Shown: piece by piece, positions 44,253-51,150 of the stretch
Layout: each line of letters starts with the position of its first letter
How positions within the stretch are numbered: position 1 is the first letter of the stretch
From: Aminobacter aganoensis
Lineage (GTDB): Bacteria; Pseudomonadota; Alphaproteobacteria; Rhizobiales; Rhizobiaceae
DNA: 64,000 nucleotides
Assembly (NCBI RefSeq): GCF_014206975.1
Contig: NZ_JACHOU010000009.1
Coordinates: 1-64,000, forward strand
Direction of reading: 5' to 3'
Program-made: the position numbers and the translations under genes
Notes under the pieces: model-generated
What the model was told of the DNA's origin: nothing
The model's database searches: none
The model's input: only the letters and a program-made list of their open reading frames with translations

Positions 44253-44813
44253 TCAGTCGCGGCCGGCGTCCTTTGTGGCAAAGAACGTCTCCGGGTCCTG
44301 CCCGATGCTTTCCCACCACGCAGCCTCTGCTTCGACTTCGCTGTAGTAGACGTGGTCGATGGTGAACCTTGCGCCGGTGATGTCCTCGACCTCGGTGATG
44401 ATCTTGGCGAGACCGCTGAGTTTTTCAGCCGGGACCGGCAGTGCGATCGGCACCTCGCTGTCGCGGTAGTGCCAGCTGCCGGTGTTGTAATTGTAGTATT
44501 CGCGCGTGCTATCGTCGACCAGATACTTGTCGAGAAGCGCGATCGGCTCATCCAGCCATGTCCCATACCAAGCGGCATGGCAATCGTGCTGGTCGAAAAA
44601 CGCATCCTCTTCATCCACCGTTCCGCGTGCTGCGGCAAGCGTGCGGCCGGCGGCAAGGATCCTGCGCTGCGCTTCGATCATTTCGGCGAGTTTCGCCGCC
44701 AGCCTGTCATGGACGCCGCGTGCGAGATCGGTGTCGCAGCCGAGACGGTTGGCGAGAACGAGGATGCGCAGGCCCGAGAGCTGCGCGACAAGCATGAGAG
44801 TATCGTGTGCCAT
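44253..44813 (-). CDS. Conserved hypothetical protein (accessory block)
   Basis: A 186-residue soluble protein (MAHDTLMLVAQLSGLRILVLANRLGCDTDLARGVHDRLAAKLAEMIEAQRRILAAGR.., later TREYYNYNTGSWHYRD and ITGARFTIDHVYYSEVEAEAAWW). No function known to me. ATG 44813 has AAGGAG upstream. Leader copy 2 lies 58 bases before it, the same layout as for the preceding gene of the block. Confidence 0.72.
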   Translation of the reverse strand: MAHDTLMLVAQLSGLRILVLANRLGCDTDLARGVHDRLAAKLAEMIEAQRRILAAGRTLAAARGTVDEEDAFFDQHDCHAAWYGTWLDEPIALLDKYLVDDSTREYYNYNTGSWHYRDSEVPIALPVPAEKLSGLAKIITEVEDITGARFTIDHVYYSEVEAEAAWWESIGQDPETFFATKDAGRD

Positions 44814-44870
44814 GTCATGGTCTCCTTCATCTTGATGACGGAGGCCCGGCGACAGGCAAGTCGAGTATCG

Positions 44871-45071
44871 GGTCAAGGATCGCGAAGCGACCGCCGGAGG
44901 CGGCAAGCGGAGGAGCCGATTTTCTGGCGGCGCCCTTCTTCAGGGCGACGGCTGAAAATTGGAGGTGCCGCGCAGTCCTTGAGGCGATGGGAGCGGCCAG
45001 TAGACTGGGACGTCAGAGAGATAGACCCGCATCCCCGCCAGGGGATGCGTCCTTGTCCGGCGACCAGCCGG
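44871..45071 (-). ncRNA. Structured leader, copy 2
   Basis: Homologue of the leader at 43929-44121. TCAAGGA (44873-44879) pairs with TCCTTGA (44976-44982). CCGATTTTC (44916-44924) pairs with GAAAATTGG (44954-44962), so the G-C pair of copy 1 is A-T here. CGCCCT/AGGGCG caps that helix. GCATCCCC-GCCA-GGGGATGC (45029-45048) replaces the GCGCCC hairpin by different sequence of like shape. CCGGC-GACCA-GCCGG is unchanged, and a CGAGGGG/CCCCTCG hairpin follows (45081-45097). These changes favour RNA (or single-strand DNA) structure as the selected trait. Confidence 0.7.
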
Positions 45072-45097
45072 CGGGGTGTGCGAGGGGATGCCCCTCG

Positions 45098-45398
45098 TGG
45101 CATTGGGGGGCGGTCGATCCGGTCCACGATGCCCTGCGAGAGGCGATCGTTACCGCAGGCGGAGACTGCGTCAGCAGGCTCCGGGAGCGGCGCGCCAGCG
45201 TCGCGAGTAGAGCGCGGTCGGCCGCAGGCCGGCTCGCCCGGACCTTTCGCATCGAACGACTGGATAAGGATAGATCGTTGAGCTTGGTCGCGTCCTGAAC
45301 CGGGCCACCCCCTTATCGCCGGCGTCGCACGGCAGGCATTCTTGAGCTTTGATGCAGCCCGCTGCTTCCCTGCATAGGCTGGTGATTCATCAGCCATG
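45098..45398. other. Gap without gene
   Basis: Between leader copy 2 and the repeat upstream of the WGR gene I see no coding frame with family content. It is GC-rich up to about 45240 and then ordinary. It may contain the promoter for the minus-strand leader. Confidence 0.4.
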
Positions 45399-45456
45399 TG
45401 AATCGATCCCCGGCAATCGATTCAGAAAAGGCGTTGGACCGACCATATCCGCTTCG
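45399..45456 (+). repeat. Short repeat A (upstream of WGR gene)
   Basis: A ~57-bp sequence starting TGAATCG and containing ATTCAGAAAAGGCGTTGGAC then TATCCGCTTCGC. It recurs with about 70% identity at 58386-58441. Both copies end a few bases before a GATCATG, so they may be promoter/leader elements; TTGGAC could act as -35. Confidence 0.5.
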
Positions 45457-45469
45457 CGAGAATTGGATC

Positions 45470-45727
45470 ATGCAGAAGCCCGACATGCTCCACCTCCATC
45501 GCATCGACCCTGCCCGCAACATTGCGCGGTTCTACGTATTGTCGGTCACACCAACGCTGTTCGGTTCCGCCTCGCTGGTCCGCCATTGGGGCCGCATGGG
45601 CACGTTGGGGAGAACACGGATCGATTTGTTCGGCGCGCATGGCGATGCGGAAGCAGAGCTTCACCGCATGGCGCGTATCAAGCGCCGCAGGGGCTATGTC
45701 GATGTCGAACGGGAATCTGGCATGTGA
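45470..45727 (+). CDS. WGR-domain protein
   Basis: An 85-residue protein consisting of one WGR domain: the fold's name motif appears as HWGRMGTLGRTRIDLFG, followed by AEAELHRMARIKRRRGYVDV. WGR domains occur in PARPs and bind nucleic acid; small stand-alone versions are common in alphaproteobacteria. ATG 45470 is chosen because the domain begins a few residues after it. Confidence 0.83.
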   Translation: MQKPDMLHLHRIDPARNIARFYVLSVTPTLFGSASLVRHWGRMGTLGRTRIDLFGAHGDAEAELHRMARIKRRRGYVDVERESGM

Positions 45728-45865
45728 GGAGGGCCCGGCAGGAGCCTTCTGGCTCCATATCCGCGCGGCTTGGGCATGCTGCCGGCGCATCGCCGCGGCC
45801 GGGACAGGGCGGCGATGCCAGCGTCGTTGTCGCCGCTGGCGAAAGTGAAAAGGATGGCGAAGAGG

Positions 45866-46195
45866 TCAGGCGTTCAGGCTGATCTCCGTGATGCGGTGAA
45901 GCTGGGCGGACCATCGCCCCGGGAACTCCGGCGATTGCCAGGCCACGCCTGAGATGCGCTTGCCCGCCGGGTGTTCGATGAGAATGGCGATGTAGGGGAT
46001 GCGCTCCTTGGCGCTGAGCATGGTCCAGCCATATCCGAAGTCGACGCGGTCGCCGCTGTCGATGCGATAGTCGGGCGCGTGATCGTCCGTGCGCTCGACG
46101 CGCCGCAGCGTCATCGGCAGCTTCAGCGCGATTTGCAGTTCGATGTCGGGATCGATGGTGCCCGACAGCAAGGCGTGTATCAGATGGACAGTCAT
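45866..46195 (-). CDS. DUF736-like protein
   Basis: A 109-residue protein with a DUF736-like layout (DAPDYRIDSGDRVDFGYGWTMLSAKERIPYIAILIEHP..GVAWQS). It shares the D-APD-R motif with the true DUF736 protein coded next to it. The role of DUF736 is unknown; it is widespread on alphaproteobacterial conjugative elements. ATG 46195 has AGGAG upstream. Confidence 0.72.
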   Translation of the reverse strand: MTVHLIHALLSGTIDPDIELQIALKLPMTLRRVERTDDHAPDYRIDSGDRVDFGYGWTMLSAKERIPYIAILIEHPAGKRISGVAWQSPEFPGRWSAQLHRITEISLNA

Positions 46196-46223
46196 TGTGG
46201 TGCTCCTGATCGTGACGCAAAGT

Positions 46224-46249
46224 GAGCCGGTCCCTTGCGGGACCGGCTC
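46224..46249 (-). promoter_or_regulatory. Strong hairpin between the two DUF736-type genes
   Basis: GAGCCGGTCCC (46224-46234), loop TTGC, then the exact complement GGGACCGGCTC (46239-46249): 11-base perfect arms. It lies 9 bases after the DUF736 stop and 29 before the next start on the minus strand, so it could be an attenuating terminator or mRNA stabiliser. There is no T-run. Confidence 0.6.
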
Positions 46250-46257
46250 GCTGCGGT

Positions 46258-46581
46258 TCACTCCGGGTTGTTCCAGAGAATGACCTTCTTGTTCTCTTCG
46301 CCGCCGGGGGCCGGTGCGAGGTTGCCGAACACGACCCCGATCTCGGGCGCCTCGAGCTTGAACGAGACGGTCTCCTTGCCGGAGCGCTGCGAGATGTGGA
46401 ACCAGCCGGCTCCGATCTCGAAGCCCGTGCGCTTGTTGAGCACGCGGAAGTCCGGGGCGTCCTGATGGGACTTGTTGGCGTTCGGGACGACGGTGATCGG
46501 GGCGTTGACCCGCAGCGTGGCGAACACGCCGTCCATCGAGCCATCGGCCTTGGTGGTGAGGTTTGCGATCGTGGTGGCCAT
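46258..46581 (-). CDS. DUF736 protein
   Basis: A 107-residue DUF736 protein: MATTIANLTTKADGSMDG, NKSHQDAPDFRVLNK, EIGAGWFHISQRSGKETVSFKLEAPE, then VFGNLAPAPG. The family is almost confined to alphaproteobacterial plasmids and ICEs; no biochemical role is established. ATG 46581 has AAGGAG upstream. A long leader with a three-part hairpin precedes it. Confidence 0.9.
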   Translation of the reverse strand: MATTIANLTTKADGSMDGVFATLRVNAPITVVPNANKSHQDAPDFRVLNKRTGFEIGAGWFHISQRSGKETVSFKLEAPEIGVVFGNLAPAPGGEENKKVILWNNPE

Positions 46582-47314
46582 GGTACTTCTCCTTCGGTTG
46601 CATCGGGACCATTCCCGATGGCGCCAAAGGAGAGGGCCGTCCTGCTGCGGACAGCTCGGCCAAAAATTTCACGAAATTCTATTTTCCGCAGATGGCGGGC
46701 CGCACTTTTCAGGGCCCCGCTTGCGGGACGGAAAGTGCCTGGCCCGCGAACAAAGACCGAAATCGGATTTTGCTTAAATTTTTGCCGAGTCTTACCCCGT
46801 CAGGGGTTGGCCGCAGTAAGCAGGCGGTCCTCTACAAAGGCGACATGACACGGGATTGGTCCGGATGTGAGCGAAGGCGACGCCCCCCGGCCACCATCGC
46901 AATTCCCGCCGCCGGTACGCCGGTCGCCGTCAAGCCTTTGCCGTGGCTGCGGCCAGCCTCACCATCGCCTCACCCGAACCCGGCCGTTCCGCGCAGGAGT
47001 CCGCACAGGCTCCGTCCGTCATCATGCACGCGGATTTCGCGATCCGAGCCGGCGGTGCCGGTCGAACTCCGCTCCGGCGGATGATCTCCCGCTCCGGCGC
47101 GGCGGCCGGGAACGCGCAGCCTGATCTGCGACCGCCCGGCCCTTGGCGCGACGGACATGCGTGCCGATCCTCTGAAATCTCCGGCGCGGCCGCAGGGGGC
47201 GGTTTCGCGAGGGCCGGCGCGCGTTCGTCGCGATCTCGACGAGCGCCACTGGTCGGCCTTCGGCCGGATTGGGTGGGTGGCTGTCGCCGGCTGGTTCGGG
47301 AGGGCACGCTGGGA
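46582..47314. other. Long gene-free stretch with DUF736 leader
   Basis: I find no credible gene in these 733 bases. The first ~170 are the leader of the DUF736 gene and include the hairpin at 46695-46747. The rest is very GC-rich with purine- and pyrimidine-rich runs; the open frames there have Arg/Pro/Ala-rich, out-of-frame character and are left out. Confidence 0.5.
46695..46747 (-). ncRNA. Three-part hairpin in the DUF736 leader
   Basis: Nested complementary blocks: GCGGGCC (46695-46701) with GGCCCGC (46741-46747), GCACTTT (46702-46708) with AAAGTGC (46732-46738), and CCCGC with GCGGG (46716-46727) around TT. The result is a ~53-nt structure about 115 bases before the DUF736 start. AT-rich runs flank it. 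It may be a cis-regulatory RNA; function is not known. Confidence 0.6.
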
Positions 47315-47848
47315 TCAGGCCGCCAGCGCCAAACGCTCATCTTCGCTCATGCGTGCCTCGATGGCGCGGCGGACCTCGCCGCCGGCTTCGTCGAGCATGG
47401 CGCGCGCGTCCCCGATGGTGTGGACCGTGGCCACCCGACCCCGCATCATGTCGTAGACGACGCAGGGACTGCCGATCACGGCAAGGCGCAGTATGTTGAG
47501 GCAGGTGCCGGGCGACGCACCGTCCCACACCATCAGGCCGAAATCGGCGCGGCGGGCCATCTCGCGGTCCTTCTCGGCATGGATCGCGAAGCCCTTCGCG
47601 CCGTCGGGCGGCGGTATATGATAGGCGGCCCAGTCGCCGAGATTGTTGCGCGGTTCGGCCCGGGCATGGAAGACGCCGACATGCTCGTAATTGTAGCCCG
47701 CGAGCAGGCCCTGCATCTCGGCGTCGGATCCGGGCGCATCGCCGATCAGCACGCCATGCTCCTGTGCGACGATCGAGCCGATCCGCTCGATGGCAGGGGG
47801 TGGCAATTCGAACAAGTCGCGTGACCCTCCGAGGAATATCATCGCCAT
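47315..47848 (-). CDS. SLOG-like nucleotide-binding protein
   Basis: A 177-residue protein: MAMIFLGGSRDLFELPP..IVAQEHGVLIGDAPGSDAEMQGLLAGYNYEHVGVFHA.., then FGLMVWDGASPGTCLNILRLAV. The GGSR start, GDAPGSD and later LMVWDG..GT pattern matches the SLOG/LOG Rossmann superfamily, which binds or splits nucleotide-type ligands. ATG 47848 has AAAGGAGAG upstream. Role on the element is unknown; SLOG proteins are found in several defence systems. Confidence 0.72.
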   Translation of the reverse strand: MAMIFLGGSRDLFELPPPAIERIGSIVAQEHGVLIGDAPGSDAEMQGLLAGYNYEHVGVFHARAEPRNNLGDWAAYHIPPPDGAKGFAIHAEKDREMARRADFGLMVWDGASPGTCLNILRLAVIGSPCVVYDMMRGRVATVHTIGDARAMLDEAGGEVRRAIEARMSEDERLALAA

Positions 47849-48149
47849 GGCCGCTCTCCTTTCTCTCATAACGCAGCAGCCCCCTCCCCAGCCCTCCACT
47901 CCCTCCCCGCCGCCCAAGCATCGGCTCAACCCAAATGATAAGAGGGGCACGATCCGCGCTGGCGATATCGATAGACGATGCGTCGATCACGCCCGTCGAC
48001 TGGCAGAGCTGCGGCTTCGCCGGCAAGTCGTCAGATGGCGGACCAATCAACCACGTGCAGCGGCGGGATGTAGTCGGACCGAGGATTGCCTGAAGGACAA
48101 CCGTATCAGCGAGGGTGAAAAGCCGCATACATCGTCTGGTGGGGCGGTG
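47849..48149. other. Gap without gene
   Basis: No gene seen. On the minus strand the first ~90 bases are a purine-rich leader (GGCGGCGGGGAGGGAG-type runs) of the SLOG-like gene, in the style of the leaders before 55608 and 56966. The rest shows nothing I can name. Confidence 0.4.
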
Positions 48150-48569
48150 TCAGTCCAGACGGCTGACACGCCGCCCGGATGCCTGCGCTTCGATGAAGGC
48201 GGTGGCGATTTTCATGACGAAGGCCTTGCTGAATCGGCCGTGGATCTTGCTGTGTGGTTCGAGATGAAAGGAGCGCTCGGCAATGTCGTAATTGTATTCG
48301 TCGGCGACGATCCAGCACCGCCTGATATTGCTGAGACCAGCGCGCCTGCATTCGATATCGGAGACCTCGATCGAGACGCGACCGGCCTGTGGCGGTTGGG
48401 TGGTGATCGCCAGCAGCGCCAGATGGGTGAGACCATCCTTTGCACCTCGAATGGCGACGATGACGCAGCTTGGTCGGACCTTGCGGCCTTCGGTCTCGCC
48501 ACGCTCGTGCTGCCATGCCCAGAGATAGGGATAGTCGATGACCTGGCCGGGCAGGAACTCAACGCTCAT
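48150..48569 (-). CDS. PemK/MazF-like toxin
   Basis: A 139-residue protein with PemK/MazF features: FLPGQVIDYPYLW at the start, GRKVRPSCVIVAI (the KxRP..V motif), LTHLALLAITTQPP, and RRCWIVADEYN. Members cut mRNA at short sites. It follows and overlaps a Phd-type antitoxin gene by 11 bases. Confidence 0.8.
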   Translation of the reverse strand: MSVEFLPGQVIDYPYLWAWQHERGETEGRKVRPSCVIVAIRGAKDGLTHLALLAITTQPPQAGRVSIEVSDIECRRAGLSNIRRCWIVADEYNYDIAERSFHLEPHSKIHGRFSKAFVMKIATAFIEAQASGRRVSRLD

Positions 48570-48819
48570 CGTCGTAGCCCTCCCCTTGCGACAGCCGGTC
48601 GATCGCGTTCAGGAACATCTCGCGATGGTCTTCGGGCATCTCGGATACATGATGGGCGCGCCGTGGATCGCTGCCGCGGCGCATCCGCTCGTAATGTTCA
48701 AAGCTCATCAGCACGAAACGGGGTTTTCTGTGCTTGGTGAGCACGACCGGTTCTCGGGCGGCGGCATCGGTGACGTCGCCGACCTGCTTGTTGAGATCGC
48801 CTGTCGTGAATTGCCGCAT
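48559..48819 (-). CDS. Phd/YefM-type antitoxin
   Basis: An 86-residue antitoxin: MRQFTTGDLNKQVGDVTDAAAREPVVLTKHRKPRFVLMSFEHYERM is the Phd/YefM fold. ATG 48819 has CGGAG eight bases upstream; longer in-frame starts (48843, 48852) are less likely. It pairs with the PemK-like toxin rather than the usual Doc or RelE. Confidence 0.84.
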   Translation of the reverse strand: MRQFTTGDLNKQVGDVTDAAAREPVVLTKHRKPRFVLMSFEHYERMRRGSDPRRAHHVSEMPEDHREMFLNAIDRLSQGEGYDDER

Positions 48820-48881
48820 GGCCGTACTCCGTAAAGTCTCCATAATATCCATATTTTCCAGATTTGCAAGAAAACCGGCGC

Positions 48882-49823
48882 TTACGCGCCGGCCTCCGTG
48901 AAGCGCCAGACGGGAATACCGAGCTTGCGGGCCTTGTCGGTGAGGTTGTCCGTGATGCCCGAGCCGGGAAAGACGATCAGCCCGTAGGGCATTGCCGTGA
49001 GGAGCTGGTCGTTGCGCCGGTAAGGAGCGGCCTTGGCGTACCTGTTCCAGTCCGGCTTGAAGGCGATCTGCGTGACCTTGCGGGCATCGGCCCAGCACGC
49101 TGCGATCCGCTCTGCGCCGCGTGGGGTGCCGCCATGCAGCAGCACCATATCGGGATGCTTCTCGCGCGCCTTGTCGAGGGCGGCCCAGATCCGGTCGTGG
49201 TCATTGAAGTCCACGCCCCCGGAAAAGGCGATCTTGGTGCCGGCCGGCACAAGAACCTCTGTCTCGGCATGGCGGCGCGCGGCGAGGAAGTCCCGGCTGT
49301 CGATCACCGCTGCCGTCATGGCCTGATGGGAAACCTTGGAGCCGGTGCGTGGCCGCCAGGCCGACCCTGTCTGCGCCTCGTAGAGGTCGGCGGCTTCGTC
49401 GCGCATGATTTCGAGTACGTTGCGGCGCTCGATATAGGTGACGCCTTCGGCCGTCAGCCGCTCCAGCTCGACAGACTTCACCTCGGAGCCGTCCTGCTCG
49501 TTCTGGCTGGAGCGTTGTGCCACTTCGTTGCGGTCGAGGTTGCGCGCGACGCGCTCGGCGGCACGGTGAAAGACATTGGTGAAGGACCAGAGCAGGTCGT
49601 CGAGGTCGGGTTCGAGCCTGGTGTCGCCGAGCATGCCGGCAAAGGTCTCGACGATTCCCGCGAGGCCAGCGCGGATCACGTTCTCGTCGGGCAGTGGCCG
49701 TGGGTCCGGCTCGTCCTGATGCGGACGATGGCCGTACATCTGCAGTTCGAGGATGACGCGGTCGGTGGGCGATGAGGCATGGTAGGGTTCGTAGGCGTCA
49801 TCGAAGGGAAGTTCGTAGGTCAT
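48882..49823 (-). CDS. DUF2493 (SLOG-superfamily) protein
   Basis: A ~313-residue protein with a C-terminal DUF2493 domain: KIAFSGGVDFNDHDRIWAALDKA..MVLLHGGTPRGAERIAACWA..YGLIVFPGSGITDNLTDKARKLGIPVW. This is a Rossmann-like nucleotide-binding fold. The N-terminal half (ENVIRAGLAGIVETFAGM..) is conserved on rhizobial elements but uncharacterised. ATG 49823 begins MTYELPFDDAYEPY. Confidence 0.85.
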   Translation of the reverse strand: MTYELPFDDAYEPYHASSPTDRVILELQMYGHRPHQDEPDPRPLPDENVIRAGLAGIVETFAGMLGDTRLEPDLDDLLWSFTNVFHRAAERVARNLDRNEVAQRSSQNEQDGSEVKSVELERLTAEGVTYIERRNVLEIMRDEAADLYEAQTGSAWRPRTGSKVSHQAMTAAVIDSRDFLAARRHAETEVLVPAGTKIAFSGGVDFNDHDRIWAALDKAREKHPDMVLLHGGTPRGAERIAACWADARKVTQIAFKPDWNRYAKAAPYRRNDQLLTAMPYGLIVFPGSGITDNLTDKARKLGIPVWRFTEAGA

Positions 49824-50076
49824 GGTGGGTCTCCGTCGGTTGGGGCCGCGCCCATCGCGGCCTGACAGCGCATCCCGGCCGCGCCCCGGGCGCGGCCGCA
49901 CCGAAGGCCGCAGCGAAGCGGAGGACAGCGGGCTTGCCCGCTGTTGCGGCCGTGCCCGGGGGGTGGCAGGGATCGCCTCTCAGGCAGGCCGCGGGCGCGG
50001 CCGCTTCCGCCGGACCTTCCTCCTTGCCTGCGGGCCTTCCGCTGACGCCGCCCACCCACCTGCCGGCCCAGCCCGT
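49824..50076 (-). promoter_or_regulatory. GC-rich structured leader of the DUF2493 gene
   Basis: A 253-bp gap with very high GC and several self-complementary blocks, including ACAGCGGGC-TT-GCCCGCTGT (49925-49944) and GCGCGGCC/GGCCGCGC-type repeats. No gene is seen. Folding into a large leader RNA is likely; function unknown. Confidence 0.5.
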
Positions 50077-51135
50077 TCAGCCGGACGGCAAGAAGAGACG
50101 CGCATCGTCGGGGAGGAGCTGATCGCGAAGCCACGCGATGAGCGAGGCGGGGCCGAGATGGCGCAGATCGTCGTTGAAGTCGCCGAGTTGCGGCCGCAAC
50201 GCCAGGGCGAGGATCCCGGCTTCGCCGGCGCGCTGGCTGAGCCGCTCGATGCCATGCCGGCCGGCAGCGTCGGCATCGGCCGCGATGTAGAGGCGACGAC
50301 AGCCGGGCGGGAAGGACAGGCCCGCGAGGTGATTGGCCGAAGTGGCGGCCGCGACCGGAAGCGCTGGCATCACCGTGCGCAGCGACGCCATCGTCTCGAA
50401 GCCTTCGCCGGCGGCCATGACCGGCACGGGCGTGCCGGGCTGCAGGCCGAGCCAGATGGCGTTGCCAAAGAGACGCCCGAGCGAGCGGCGGGGATCGGCG
50501 AGCGCGGCCTTGCCCACTGGCCCGCGAGGATCGAGCCCATGGGACAGATAAGTGCGTTGCAGGCCGGTGATCTGCCCGTCGAGACTGGTGACGGCAGCGA
50601 TCAGGGCGGGCAGCGTGAGCGTCTCGCCGGTCAGCAGATCGCGGTAGTAGCAGCCGGGATGAAAACGCAGGGAGCGCTCGCGGCTGCCGAGCAGGATGCA
50701 GCGGCCGGCGAGATAGCGTTCGGCCGGCGTGCCGGCGATCGGCTGCGACATGGCGAAGAGGCGACGCGACGCGTCGGGTGAGCCATGCGCCACCGCAGGG
50801 TGGCGCTGCGCGCCGGCGCCTTGCACCTGCGGACGCGGCAGGGCGAGAAAGCGACGCGCTTCATCGGCGACATCGCGGAATTCGACGAGGCCGCAGCTTT
50901 CGCGGATGACGTCAAGAAGATCGCCGAACTCGGACGTGGCCTCATCGACCCATTTGCCGGCCGGACCTTTGGCGTTGGCCTTGAGCCGGACATGCATGGA
51001 GCGGCCCCGCGTGTTGCGCACATCGCCGACGATCCAGTGATTGCCCGAGCGATGGCCGTTTGAGAGATATTCGCGGCACACCGCCTCGGCATCTTCGCCG
51101 AGACGGCGCGCCAGCTCGGAGGCCGAGCCGGCCAT
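50077..51135 (-). CDS. Toprim-domain primase-like protein
   Basis: A 352-residue protein: N-terminal ~110 residues (NHWIVGDVRNTRGRSMHVRL, a zinc-free primase-like region), a middle part with RYLAGRCIL..LRFHPGCYYRD, and a C-terminal toprim domain (VMAAGEGFETMASLRTVMPALPVAAATSANHLAGL, RRLYIAADADAAG). This matches plasmid primase/toprim proteins of alphaproteobacterial elements. It may prime the transferred strand. Located 15 bases after the large methylase-helicase gene. Confidence 0.85.
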   Translation of the reverse strand: MAGSASELARRLGEDAEAVCREYLSNGHRSGNHWIVGDVRNTRGRSMHVRLKANAKGPAGKWVDEATSEFGDLLDVIRESCGLVEFRDVADEARRFLALPRPQVQGAGAQRHPAVAHGSPDASRRLFAMSQPIAGTPAERYLAGRCILLGSRERSLRFHPGCYYRDLLTGETLTLPALIAAVTSLDGQITGLQRTYLSHGLDPRGPVGKAALADPRRSLGRLFGNAIWLGLQPGTPVPVMAAGEGFETMASLRTVMPALPVAAATSANHLAGLSFPPGCRRLYIAADADAAGRHGIERLSQRAGEAGILALALRPQLGDFNDDLRHLGPASLIAWLRDQLLPDDARLFLPSG

Positions 51136-51150
51136 GATCGCCTCCCACGC

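Noticed and set aside
43929-45071. CRISPR array or simple tandem repeat
   Set aside because: Only two copies, ~940 bp apart with a gene between, and with internal pairing rather than spacers.
46224-46249. Intrinsic terminator between the two DUF736-type genes
   Set aside because: The hairpin is strong but lacks a T-run on either strand, so it is listed as a hairpin rather than a terminator.
46861-47314. GC-rich open frames between the DUF736 leader and SLOG-like gene
   Set aside because: Arg/Pro/Ala-rich composition on both strands, no ribosome site and no family motif.
47790-48740. Plus-strand frame of over 300 codons
   Set aside because: It covers the PemK and Phd genes in antisense and has no recognisable domain.
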